DNA from: Nitrospinales bacterium
GTDB taxonomy: Bacteria; Nitrospinota_A; UBA7883; JACRGQ01
NCBI GenBank assembly: GCA_023248535.1
Contig: JAHFEJ010000024.1
Location: forward strand, 1 to 39,995
Direction of reading: 5' to 3'
Length of the DNA: 39,995 bases
The notes below the pieces were generated by a model. The model was not told where the DNA came from and made no database searches. It saw only the letters and a program-made list of their open reading frames with translations. The translations under genes and the position numbers were made by a program. Shown piece by piece: positions 1 through 9,046 of the stretch (within the stretch, counting starts at the first letter, position 1; each line of letters opens with the position of its first letter).

Positions 1-35
1 CTTTTCTCGATACATGCCCCATTTTCCACGCTCCT

Positions 36-116
36 TTCGGTTACATGGAATATGAGGCAACGAAGCATTTTCCGTAAAATCAGACCAATCCTTCGGTTAC
101 ATTTAATATGAGGCAA
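36..116. repeat. Pair of 25-nt near-identical direct repeats (36-60 and 92-116)
   Basis: ttcggttacatGGaatatgaggcaa versus ttcggttacatTTaatatgaggcaa, 23/25 identical, 56 nt period. Confidence 0.75.
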
Positions 117-208
117 TTCGCGGTTAATGCTGGAATATCAAACCGCTATGTTGATTTATTGCCCTATGCTACAATCGCACGCTATAGAATTGTTCCTGGA
201 TTTGCGCT

Positions 209-2029
209 GTGCGGCAAACATCCTTCAGTTTTTGTTCCAGACAGCACGAAACTTGCGGTGACAATGTGGCGCTTAAATCAGGGGAGGCCCGATCAGTGTT
301 TGGTGACTTTGGCATTGAAGTTTTTTATGGATATCTTCTTCCCGCCAGTATCACTGCGATGTTTGTTGCCATTGTGTATCTGGTGTTGCGTTTTACGGGA
401 AGCCGCTTCGAAAGGCTTTACGCATATCTTCTTGAGGACGATGGACGGCGGCTTTCCCGTCTGGCCTTTGTTGTTTTTGCAGGTGTGTTTTTGTTTGGCT
501 TTTCCTGGATAATCATTCACCGCTATTCGCCCGTTCTCAATGAATCCGATGCGGGCACGATGAATCAGGCGCTTTACTCCGCAACGCATGGACATCTGTT
601 TTCCGATTCAATGATGTATACGGCTAACGGAATATACAAGTTTAAAAGCAGCTATTATTACGGTTCGATCATTGCGACCAATTTATACTTTGTGCCATTG
701 TGTGTAATTTCATGGGTCTATCTTCTGTGGCCCGAATCTCCCATGCAGATACTTATTCCCTATGTTCTTGTCATGCTCGTTGGCGGAGCATCTTTTTATT
801 TTGTTGCCCGGATGGTTACCGGCCGCCGGGCCACGGCCGCCTATCTCCTTATGCTTTATGCGCTACTGCCACAGATGCATCTTCTCAGTCTTGTCACCAA
901 GGGAGCATTTGATATTTACAGCGGGCCATTTTTATTGTGGGCGTTGTTTTTCCTCTACCGGAGGAATTTTTTATGGTTTGCTTCATTTGCCGTGCCGGCG
1001 TTTTTTGTAAGCATTTTTCCCCAGTACATAACCATCGTGTTGGCTTTAGGGGGGTATTGGTTATACCGGGAGAAGAAGTACCTGTTCCTAGCCGTGGTTT
1101 TAACGGCATTAAACCTTGCGACCTACGCGACTTTTGATGCCGCCCGGTTTTGTATGTCCACGATGACCGAGAGCACGGCGCATAGATTGGCCGATTACGT
1201 TCTAGTGGACAACCAGGAATTAGCCATTAGGCTTCTGCGCGAATCATTTTCAATGGCGACTTTTATAATATACATATGTCCATTGCTGATCTTCGCATTT
1301 TTCAGAAATAGGTTTTCCATGGTGCTTCTCGCCGCGTTAGCGCCTGTTTGCGTAATGACGGCGCTGAGGGACGGGAACATAGCCAGTCACCACAATGCTG
1401 ATGTTTTGATTATTCTTTTATTTCTGTACGCGGTTTATCTTAAGGATGGTTTTTCCGAAAAGATACAGAAGATACAGGCAGGACGTTTGGCGGCGGCGCA
1501 ATTGGCGGTGTTTTTTGCGGTGCCGTTTTTTATAGTGACGTTATCCGCAAATAAATACGCCGCCTTTATGATGAACCGGCAATTGTATGGCGTGGTAACC
1601 GTTACGCCCCGCTTTAAATACAATCACTCGATGGACGGCGGTTTCCGTGAGGTGCGGAAAGCTGTGAATCGGGTGATTCCCAAAGATGCGTCGCTTTGTG
1701 TACTGACGGAGTTAGGGAACGAAGCGATATTTTCCAATCGGCATAGTATCTGGTTTATCAACGAGGTCAAGACACCTGCTTGCCAGTTCTATGTGCTGCA
1801 AAATGACATCGATGTTTTCAATAACCCGTATTACAATGGCAACAACATTCCGGTTGCCAGCCTTTCCAAAATATGGGGTAATGACCTTTATGCTATATAC
1901 CGCAATTCCAACCCCGAAGATATCCCGTATCCGCATTGGGTTATGGGGTTCAATTATCTTCAAAACTTCCGGCGGACCGAGTGTCCCAATAATGCTCAAA
2001 GTATATTGCCCCGCTTAGCCAATCCATAA
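209..2029 (+). CDS. Polytopic membrane protein, DUF2079-like / GT-C-like
   Basis: 606 aa, many hydrophobic segments; N-terminal loop NESDAGTMNQALYSATHGHLF resembles the DUF2079 acidic loop. Start codon uncertain. Confidence 0.65.
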   Translation: MRQTSFSFCSRQHETCGDNVALKSGEARSVFGDFGIEVFYGYLLPASITAMFVAIVYLVLRFTGSRFERLYAYLLEDDGRRLSRLAFVVFAGVFLFGFSWIIIHRYSPVLNESDAGTMNQALYSATHGHLFSDSMMYTANGIYKFKSSYYYGSIIATNLYFVPLCVISWVYLLWPESPMQILIPYVLVMLVGGASFYFVARMVTGRRATAAYLLMLYALLPQMHLLSLVTKGAFDIYSGPFLLWALFFLYRRNFLWFASFAVPAFFVSIFPQYITIVLALGGYWLYREKKYLFLAVVLTALNLATYATFDAARFCMSTMTESTAHRLADYVLVDNQELAIRLLRESFSMATFIIYICPLLIFAFFRNRFSMVLLAALAPVCVMTALRDGNIASHHNADVLIILLFLYAVYLKDGFSEKIQKIQAGRLAAAQLAVFFAVPFFIVTLSANKYAAFMMNRQLYGVVTVTPRFKYNHSMDGGFREVRKAVNRVIPKDASLCVLTELGNEAIFSNRHSIWFINEVKTPACQFYVLQNDIDVFNNPYYNGNNIPVASLSKIWGNDLYAIYRNSNPEDIPYPHWVMGFNYLQNFRRTECPNNAQSILPRLANP

Positions 2030-2063
2030 GTGACTGTATGGCAATGCGATACAATTTGGCAAC

Positions 2064-2092
2064 TTGAGCCGCAATGATTAATAGGGTATCTT
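2064..2092 (+). promoter_or_regulatory. Possible sigma70-type promoter ahead of the 2.1-14.3 kb operon
   Basis: TTGAGC (2064-2069), 17 nt spacer, TATCTT (2087-2092); 4/6 matches in each box, so weak. Confidence 0.25.
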
Positions 2093-2126
2093 AATTAACT
2101 CTGTTTGAGATTGAAGAGGATGAGAA

Positions 2127-3164
2127 ATGATACTTCCCTTTGGCGCTAAAGAACGGGCGGAATATTATCGGCTTCTTGATGGCATGTTCGACTCGAATTT
2201 CTGGTCGGATGGGCCGCTGACGAGGCGTTTTGAAGAGGATTTTTCGCGGTTCACCACTCATTCCCACGCCTGTGCCTTTTCTTCCGGCGGTTTGGCCCTA
2301 CTTGGTATGCTCGAATATCTAGATGTCAGGGGCGCTGAGGTAATAGTTCCCACTAATACCTTTATGGCCACGCCGCTGGCGGTTCAGCGGGCGGGGGGGA
2401 GGGTGGTATTCGCCGATTGTGGGCGCGCCGATCTTTGCCTGACGCTGGCCGAAGTAAAGCGTTTGACGAACGAAAAAACCAAAGCGGTTATGGTGGTGCA
2501 TATCGGCGGCCATATCGCCTTTGAAATTGAAGGGATTGCCGCGTTTTGCAGGGAAAAAGGCATTGCGCTGATTGAAGATTGCGCTCACGCCCATGGCGCC
2601 ACATTTAAGGGGAAAACCGCCGGCTCTTGGGGCATCGGAGGGGCGTATTCATTTTATGCCACCAAGACGATGCCGACCGGGGAAGGGGGCATGGTGGTGA
2701 CGAACGACCGGGGGTTCGATGAGTGGCTTAAGATGTGGCGTAACTATGGTAAAAAAGTGGAGAAGGTGAACGGCGAAAATGTTATAACCTATCCCCTTAC
2801 CAGCGGCTTTCATGCCCGCATGCCGGAAACAACGGCCGCGCTCGGCATCGTGCAGCTTAAGCGGATGCCGGAGATGCTTGAGTGGAAAAGGAAATTGGCG
2901 GAAAAGTATGACCGGATTTTCGAGCGCCATGTGCATTTTCCTGCCGGCATGGAGTCGGGTTATTACAAATATATTGTTTTTGATTACGCTCTGAAGGAAA
3001 AAACCGGTCCGGTATTTGGCGAATTGTGCAACTGGTTCCTCAAGGATGGCAAGACCTATGCCGAATCCGAGTGGGTGGCCAAGCACCATGCGTGTCCGCC
3101 TATGTATTTTGGCTGGGAACATTCCGATAAGAGTGTGGACGCGCTGAGAAAAATACTGTTGTGA
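2127..3164 (+). CDS. DegT/DnrJ/EryC1/StrS-family PLP-dependent aminotransferase
   Basis: 345 aa; IEDCAHAHGA and SFYATKTMPTGEGGM with PLP lysine retained. Confidence 0.93.
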   Translation: MILPFGAKERAEYYRLLDGMFDSNFWSDGPLTRRFEEDFSRFTTHSHACAFSSGGLALLGMLEYLDVRGAEVIVPTNTFMATPLAVQRAGGRVVFADCGRADLCLTLAEVKRLTNEKTKAVMVVHIGGHIAFEIEGIAAFCREKGIALIEDCAHAHGATFKGKTAGSWGIGGAYSFYATKTMPTGEGGMVVTNDRGFDEWLKMWRNYGKKVEKVNGENVITYPLTSGFHARMPETTAALGIVQLKRMPEMLEWKRKLAEKYDRIFERHVHFPAGMESGYYKYIVFDYALKEKTGPVFGELCNWFLKDGKTYAESEWVAKHHACPPMYFGWEHSDKSVDALRKILL

Positions 3165-3781
3165 TTGTGGCTGTAATTCCGGCGCGTGGAGGGAGCAAGG
3201 GTATCCCCCGTAAAAATATTCGCGACATGGCGGGGAAGCCCCTGATTGCTTGGAGCATAGAAGCGGCGAAAAAAAGCCGCTTCATTGACCAGACAGTGGT
3301 TTCGACGGAAGACGAAGAAATTGCCACCATTGCGCGGTCATTTGGCGCGGAAGTTGTCATGCGTCCGGCGGAGCTTGCCACCGATGAGGCTTCAACCCTT
3401 GCGGTTTTGCGCCATGTGATAAACCACGTTTCGTGCGATACCGTGGTGGTGTTGCAGCCGACTTCGCCTGTGCGGCGGCCGGGATTGGTGGATGATTGCA
3501 TCTGTGAATTTCAAGCGGCCGGCGCGGATTCGCTTGCTACCGGCTGGTGGTGCAAATACACCGAGTACGCCAGCAATGTGAAGCGCCGGCAGGACATCGC
3601 CGGCTTTTTTTATGACGATGGAAACGTTTACGTCATTAAAGCGGAACTTTTGAAGCAAGGTGGCCGGTATGGAAGTAAAATAGTCCGCAAGGTCGTTTCG
3701 CGGGAAGAAAACCTTGATATCGATGACGAGTTTGATTTCTGGATGGCGGAAAAGGTTTTACGCGAGAGGGTGAAAGGATGA
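3161..3781 (+). CDS. Acylneuraminate cytidylyltransferase-like (NeuA/PseF/LegF family)
   Basis: 206 aa; IPARGGSKGIPRKNIRDMAGKPLI, LQPTSPVR, FYDDGNVYV, IDDEFDF; GTGA overlap with upstream gene. Confidence 0.92.
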   Translation: MIVAVIPARGGSKGIPRKNIRDMAGKPLIAWSIEAAKKSRFIDQTVVSTEDEEIATIARSFGAEVVMRPAELATDEASTLAVLRHVINHVSCDTVVVLQPTSPVRRPGLVDDCICEFQAAGADSLATGWWCKYTEYASNVKRRQDIAGFFYDDGNVYVIKAELLKQGGRYGSKIVRKVVSREENLDIDDEFDFWMAEKVLRERVKG

Positions 3782-4455
3782 ACATGGGACGGAAGATATT
3801 GGTTGTTGCTCCGCACATGGATGATGAAACGCTGGGGATGGGGGGAACGATTGCCCGCCACTGCGATGCGGGGGATTCGGTCTCCGTCTGCGTTGTGGCA
3901 CACCGTATTTACGATGGCAAGTTTGACAAAGCGGCAAATGATCGGGAGAAGGAGCATTGCCGCGCAGCGGTGAAAGAACTCGGTTGTCAAAACATCGAGT
4001 TTCTGGATTTGAACGATGAGCGGCTGGATGTGGCGATACAGGATATTATCAAGCCGATTGAACGGCTGATGGCAAAAGTTTCCCCCAGCTTGGTATACAG
4101 CAATTTTCATGGCGATAACAACCAGGATCACCGGGCTGTTTTTCAGGCGTTGCGGGTAGTGCTCAGGCCCTATGCGCGCCACACCGCCACGGAATGGCAT
4201 TTGTACGAAGTTCCTTCCTCCTCGGACCAGTCGCCCCCGGTTTTGGAAGCGGCTTTCCTGCCCAATTATTATGTCGATATTAGCGCTACGTTCGCCCGCA
4301 AGGTGGCGGCCCTTGCCTGCTATGAAACCGAGTTGCGAAAGCCTCCCCATCCGCGGTCACGGGAATATTTGGAAGCGCTGGCTGTAAAGCGTGGCGGCGA
4401 GATGGGTTTATTGAAGGCGGAGGCCTTCATGATGATGCGCAACGTATGGCGGTAG
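3778..4455 (+). CDS. PIG-L/LmbE-family deacetylase
   Basis: 225 aa; VVAPHMDDETLGMGGTIARH metal-binding motif and FHGDNNQDHRAVFQA; ATGA overlap. Confidence 0.92.
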   Translation: MNMGRKILVVAPHMDDETLGMGGTIARHCDAGDSVSVCVVAHRIYDGKFDKAANDREKEHCRAAVKELGCQNIEFLDLNDERLDVAIQDIIKPIERLMAKVSPSLVYSNFHGDNNQDHRAVFQALRVVLRPYARHTATEWHLYEVPSSSDQSPPVLEAAFLPNYYVDISATFARKVAALACYETELRKPPHPRSREYLEALAVKRGGEMGLLKAEAFMMMRNVWR

Positions 4456-6164
4456 AGCGCGGGTATATCGGCGTAGTGCAGGTGCGCTACCGGTCGGACG
4501 AACTCCCCGGCAAGAGCCTTTTGGGGTTGGGGGATACAACCGTCCTCACCTATTTGCTTGAGCGGCTGAAAAGCGCCTCGTTTCTCAAAAAGCTGGTGGT
4601 GGCCACCACGCCGGAAGCTGAAGATGACATAGTCGAGCGTCAAGCCGCCGCTTGTGGCGTTCCCGTATACCGGGGCGCGGCCGATGACGTTATCAGGCGT
4701 TTGTACGGCGCGGTGAAGGACGGGCAGCCATACGGCATCGTAAGGATACTGGGGAACACCCCCTTGGTGGACATTCGCGATATGGAGGAGATGCTCCGGT
4801 TGCACCGTGATGGCGGGTATGACTATGCCTATAACGAGCATGTGAACGGCGTTATTTTCGGCATGGGGTGTTCGGTGTTCAGTTACAAGATATTGGAGGA
4901 GTTGACCAACAACCAATCGCTCACCCCGGAGCAAAGGGAAATCGGGTCACTCTACATCCGCCAACATCCGGAAAAATTCAAGATTCTGAAAAAAGACGCC
5001 GTTAATGCGCGCCCTTTATACCGGGTCACGCTTGATGAGCCGCGGGATGCTGAACTCATAAAGTCCATTATAGGGCATCTCCCGGTGATCGATAACGATA
5101 CCGTTGGCGAATACCTCGACCAGAATCCGCTTTTGACGGTGTATCAGAAAGGTTCCACCGTTTCGGAAACGGGGGTGGACAAGCTGTTTTTATTTCCTTC
5201 CAAAATTGAAAAATATCTTACGGCCTCATTTGACACTACCTATCCCGTCAGCGTGGAGCTTTCCCTGACTAACGTATGCAATTTCGATTGTGAATGGTGT
5301 TCCGACAGCGGCTTGCGTGAGCGTCTTGGGGGGGAGTTCTCGGTTGATGATATGCGCCGTCTTTTTCATGACCTGAAGGAGGGGGGAACCAAGGGCGTGG
5401 TTATCGAGGGCGGCGGCGAACCGATGATCCATAAGGACTTCCGGGCCATTGCACTGCTCGCCGCGGAGACGGGGCTGGCGCTTGGCATGATCACCAACGG
5501 TTCCGTGCCGCTGGACGCCGATCTCATTCCCCTGTTCGAATGGGTGCGGGTGAGTTTGGACGCGGCCACACCCGAACAGCACGCAAAGGCGAAAAAAGTA
5601 CACGTCTTTGAGCGGGTAATGGAGAATATAAAACATTTAGGCGAACACAAGGGGAAAACGACCATTGGCGTGGGGTATGTTGTCACCAGGGAAAACATTG
5701 ATAATCTCGAAAACCTTCTCCTGCGCCTGCGGAACTACAAAGTGGATTACATCCAACTCCGGCCGGTTATTGACTGTCCCCACCTTTGGCCGGATACCGA
5801 TTTGGCCTTCCTGAAAAAATATGAAACGGCGGCTTTCCGGGTGGACATTGGTGCCATGTACGCCAACGATGTGCGCGGCAATGCCGGCAAGGCGTGTGTC
5901 GCCCACTCCATCAGCACGGTTATCACGGCGGACGGCGGGGTGTACCTCTGCGGCCGTCTTAACATCTACGATTGGGTCAAGCCAATCGGCAATTTGCATG
6001 CGGCCACGTTCAATGAAATATGGCATGGTGAAGAGCGGCGGTTGCAGGCCGGCAAGGTTGCGGATCCCGCGTTTTGCAAGGAACACTGCCCCGAGTGCCG
6101 CATGACAAAATACAACATTCTTATCGACCGCGCGAGAAACTTCAAAACGAGGAGCTTCATTTAG
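4446..6164 (+). CDS. Fusion protein: N-terminal SpsF-like cytidylyltransferase domain plus radical SAM/SPASM domain
   Basis: 572 aa; N-terminus LPGKSLLGLGDTTVLTYLLERL and YRGAADDVIRRLYGA; then LTNVCNFDCEWCSDSG (CxxxCxxC) and C-terminal cysteine-rich SPASM region CVAHSIS...LCG...CKEHCPEC. Confidence 0.9.
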   Translation: MAVERGYIGVVQVRYRSDELPGKSLLGLGDTTVLTYLLERLKSASFLKKLVVATTPEAEDDIVERQAAACGVPVYRGAADDVIRRLYGAVKDGQPYGIVRILGNTPLVDIRDMEEMLRLHRDGGYDYAYNEHVNGVIFGMGCSVFSYKILEELTNNQSLTPEQREIGSLYIRQHPEKFKILKKDAVNARPLYRVTLDEPRDAELIKSIIGHLPVIDNDTVGEYLDQNPLLTVYQKGSTVSETGVDKLFLFPSKIEKYLTASFDTTYPVSVELSLTNVCNFDCEWCSDSGLRERLGGEFSVDDMRRLFHDLKEGGTKGVVIEGGGEPMIHKDFRAIALLAAETGLALGMITNGSVPLDADLIPLFEWVRVSLDAATPEQHAKAKKVHVFERVMENIKHLGEHKGKTTIGVGYVVTRENIDNLENLLLRLRNYKVDYIQLRPVIDCPHLWPDTDLAFLKKYETAAFRVDIGAMYANDVRGNAGKACVAHSISTVITADGGVYLCGRLNIYDWVKPIGNLHAATFNEIWHGEERRLQAGKVADPAFCKEHCPECRMTKYNILIDRARNFKTRSFI

Positions 6165-6247
6165 TGCACACGGGGCGCGAATACCATAACGGCCTATCCC
6201 AAACAGGAGACGGCTCCGTATATTGGCTTGGGTCCAAAAAGCCATGA
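6164..6247 (+). CDS. Possible 27-codon small ORF MHTGREYHNGLSQTGDGSVYWLGSKKP
   Basis: GTG start shares one base with the TAG stop of the fusion gene; TGA stop overlaps the ATG of wbqC (ATGA). Coding status unproven. Confidence 0.3.
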   Translation: MHTGREYHNGLSQTGDGSVYWLGSKKP

Positions 6248-6945
6248 TTGTCACCATTCAACAGCCAGAGCATCTTCCCTGGCTTGGGTTCTTTAATAAA
6301 ATGGCGCAATGCGACTTGTATGTGTATCTGGATAATGTGCAGTTCAAAAAACGCTATTTTGAAAACCGCAACCGCATTCGCACCAAAGAGGGTGAGCAAT
6401 GGCTTACCGTTCCGGTGCTGACCAAGGGGAGTTACGAGCAAAAGCTGCGCGATGTGGCGATTCAGGACGATGCCGCGTGGAAAAGAAAATACCTCGGCAC
6501 ACTTGAGCATAATTATAAAAAAGCGCCGTATTGGGCGGATGTCCGATCAATAGTATATCCGGCTCTGGAAGCTTCCGGAAACTCGTTGTTGAACCTCAAT
6601 CTGTCGTTGATCGAAGCGGTGCGCGGGTACCTCGGCATTGATACGAAAACGGTGCTGGCTTCATCGCTGGGCGTGGATGAGTATGCGGGAAGCGACCTTA
6701 TTCTGGAAATTTCGAAGGTGACCGGCGCATCGGTTTATATCAGCGGTCCGGATGGCCGCAACTACCTTCAGTTGGATCGGTTTCAAGCGGCAGGCATTAA
6801 GGTGGGCTATCATGATTTTACGCATCCCGAATATTCCCAGCCGTTTGTTCCGTTCATGCCGTATATGTCTATTATCGACTGTATCGCAAATTGCGGGAAA
6901 GACACGGGGCGGATCGTGCGCGACTGCTACAGGATAACCGTATGA
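6244..6945 (+). CDS. wbqC: WbqC-family protein
   Basis: MIVTIQQPEHLPWLGFFNKMAQCDLYVYLDNVQFKKRYFENRNRIRT is characteristic of WbqC; ATG at 6244 preferred over TTG at 6223. Confidence 0.9.
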   Translation: MIVTIQQPEHLPWLGFFNKMAQCDLYVYLDNVQFKKRYFENRNRIRTKEGEQWLTVPVLTKGSYEQKLRDVAIQDDAAWKRKYLGTLEHNYKKAPYWADVRSIVYPALEASGNSLLNLNLSLIEAVRGYLGIDTKTVLASSLGVDEYAGSDLILEISKVTGASVYISGPDGRNYLQLDRFQAAGIKVGYHDFTHPEYSQPFVPFMPYMSIIDCIANCGKDTGRIVRDCYRITV

Positions 6946-8003
6946 AGATAAACAAAGGCCAATTCGTTCTTTCCCGGTGGAAGCAGTGGCAGTTTGATTA
7001 CCGGAGGGCCAAGGGGCACATCTTCAGTTACCTCAAGAACCGGTTTTATTGGCACTACATCCCCCGGATGAAACATGTGCTTTCCTTTCCCGATCACGTT
7101 GACTTGGAAATCGCATCCGCCTGCAACCTGCGCTGTCCCATGTGTTACACCATCACGGATGAATTTAAGCAACAGGTGAAGCGGTCATTTATGGATTTTG
7201 ACCTTTTCAAAAAATTGGTGGATGAGTGCGCTGCAAATGGCGTTTATTCAATACGGCTGTCGCTTCGCGGCGAGGCGTTTTTGCACAAAAATGTAATTGA
7301 GATGATCGCGTATGCCAAAAGCAAGGGAATCAAGGAGGTCGCCAGCCTGACGAACCTGTACAGCTTGCCGCCGGAAAAATTCGAGGCAGCGATGAAGGCG
7401 GGCCTTGATTGGCTTACCGTCTCATTTGACGGGCTTGACGGAATGTACGAGAAGGTACGTACGCCGGCAAAATTTCCAGAGATGTATGCGCGGATAAAGG
7501 AGTTCAAGCGGATCAAGGACAAGTATGGTTCCATCAAGCCCGTGATCAAGATACAAACGCTTTGGCCCGCCATCAAGGAAGACCCCGTGGCGTATTACAA
7601 TGCTTTTGACCCGTATGTGGATCACATTGCCTCCAACCCGCTTATTGACTATCTCCATAATGACGGGCAGGAAACAATAGAGTACGAAAATAACTTTACC
7701 TGCCCGGTGTTGTTTCAGCGCCTGGTTGTCGGGTCGGACGGCGTTGTACTACTCTGCTCAAATGATGAAATGGGGAAATTTATCGTCGGTGATTCAAACA
7801 AGGAAACGTTGAAACAGATATGGCATGGAAAGCGAATGACGGAGGCCCGGAAGCTGCATCTTGAACATCGCGGACATCTTGAAATACCCTGCTGCCTGGA
7901 GTGCTATCTCCCCCGCAAGACAGAGCCGGTGCTTGAAAGTTTTGGCGACTCGAATATTGTGGTGGATAAATACATTGGCCGCGCGGACGAGATAGGAAGG
8001 TGA
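6942..8003 (+). CDS. Radical SAM/SPASM-domain protein
   Basis: CNLRCPMC motif and C-terminal cysteines (LLCSNDEMGKF...CCLECYLPRK); ATGA overlap at 6942. Confidence 0.92.
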   Translation: MKINKGQFVLSRWKQWQFDYRRAKGHIFSYLKNRFYWHYIPRMKHVLSFPDHVDLEIASACNLRCPMCYTITDEFKQQVKRSFMDFDLFKKLVDECAANGVYSIRLSLRGEAFLHKNVIEMIAYAKSKGIKEVASLTNLYSLPPEKFEAAMKAGLDWLTVSFDGLDGMYEKVRTPAKFPEMYARIKEFKRIKDKYGSIKPVIKIQTLWPAIKEDPVAYYNAFDPYVDHIASNPLIDYLHNDGQETIEYENNFTCPVLFQRLVVGSDGVVLLCSNDEMGKFIVGDSNKETLKQIWHGKRMTEARKLHLEHRGHLEIPCCLECYLPRKTEPVLESFGDSNIVVDKYIGRADEIGR

Positions 8004-8017
8004 AGGAGTTGAAGAGC

Positions 8018-9046
8018 ATGGAATTCAAGCTGGGTGGAAAAACGGTCGGTCCCGGCCGGCCTTCTTACATCATCGCGGAGATCGGGTACAACTTTAATAC
8101 AATGGAAGAAGGGATCGCCTCGATAGAGGCGGCCGCGCGTTGTGGGGTAGATGCCGTGAAGTTTCAGACCTTCCGCGCCGAAACGATCACTTCGAAGCTG
8201 AACGATTTTCCGCCGGAGGCGGGTGGCGGCAGCCAGTACGATGAATTCAAGAGTTACGAAATGGATGAGGCGCAGCACCGTGCGCTGTGGGATGCCGCCA
8301 AACGGCTTGGATTGGACGTGTTTTCGACCCCAAGCTATTACGATGACGCCGAACTGTTGATGAAGGTTGGCGTGCCGGCTTTCAAAACAGGCGCGGATGA
8401 CCTTACCAATCTGCCGTTTCTCTCTTACCTCGCCAAGCACGGTATCCCGATGATCGTTTCAACCGGTATGGGGACGATGGAAGAGGTGGCGGCCGCCGTG
8501 GATACCGTTCTTTCCACGGGCAATGACAAGCTGATAATGTTGCACACCGTGAGCAACTATCCAATCAAGGATATTGCGGATGTGAATCTCAGGGCGATGG
8601 TCACGATACGCAATGCCTTTGGGATATTGACCGGCTACTCCGACCACACCACCACGCTGTCGGTGCCGATGGCGGCGGCGGCGTTGGGAATGGCGGTGTA
8701 CGAACGCCACTTCACGCTTGATAAAAAAATTCCGGCGCCCGATTGCGCGTTGTCGGCGGATCCGGCCGAGATGGCCGCCATCGTAAAAGGCATTCGCGAA
8801 GTGGAGGCGGCCATGGGGGACGGCCTTAAGCGTCCTGCAAAGTCCGAGAAGGATATGCGCAAGGATGCGCGCAAGTCGATCATGGCGGCGCGTGACATTG
8901 CGCCCGGAACGGTGTTACGCAAGGAAGACATCATCATTAAGCGTCCCGCATGGGGCATTCAGCCGAAGGAAATGGGAGCGCTGATAGGGCGCACCCTTAA
9001 AAAAGGGATTAAGAAAGATCATCCCATAACGTGGGAAGATGTGTGA
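8018..9046 (+). CDS. N-acetylneuraminate synthase-like (NeuB/PseI/LegI family) with C-terminal SAF-like domain
   Basis: YIIAEIGYNFN, GVDAVKFQTFRAETI, FKTGADDLTNLPFL, LHTVSNYP, GYSDHT, ERHFTLDKKIPAPD; C-terminal RKSIMAARDIAPGTVL. Confidence 0.92.
   Translation: MEFKLGGKTVGPGRPSYIIAEIGYNFNTMEEGIASIEAAARCGVDAVKFQTFRAETITSKLNDFPPEAGGGSQYDEFKSYEMDEAQHRALWDAAKRLGLDVFSTPSYYDDAELLMKVGVPAFKTGADDLTNLPFLSYLAKHGIPMIVSTGMGTMEEVAAAVDTVLSTGNDKLIMLHTVSNYPIKDIADVNLRAMVTIRNAFGILTGYSDHTTTLSVPMAAAALGMAVYERHFTLDKKIPAPDCALSADPAEMAAIVKGIREVEAAMGDGLKRPAKSEKDMRKDARKSIMAARDIAPGTVLRKEDIIIKRPAWGIQPKEMGALIGRTLKKGIKKDHPITWEDV

Noticed and set aside
3628-4350. 240-aa minus-strand ORF opposite the PIG-L gene (and similar antisense ORFs such as 9286-10128, 4320-4934, 17302-17841, 28187-29110)
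   Set aside because: They lie antisense to well-supported genes, show no recognisable motifs and look like shadow ORFs.
6223-6243. TTG at 6223 as start of WbqC
   Set aside because: The family N-terminus MIVTIQQPEHLPWLG begins at the ATG at 6244.
8000-8017. GTG at 8000 as start of the NeuB-like gene
   Set aside because: An ATG at 8018 has a GGAG-like site at suitable spacing and starts the conserved domain; the GTGA overlap keeps 8000 possible.
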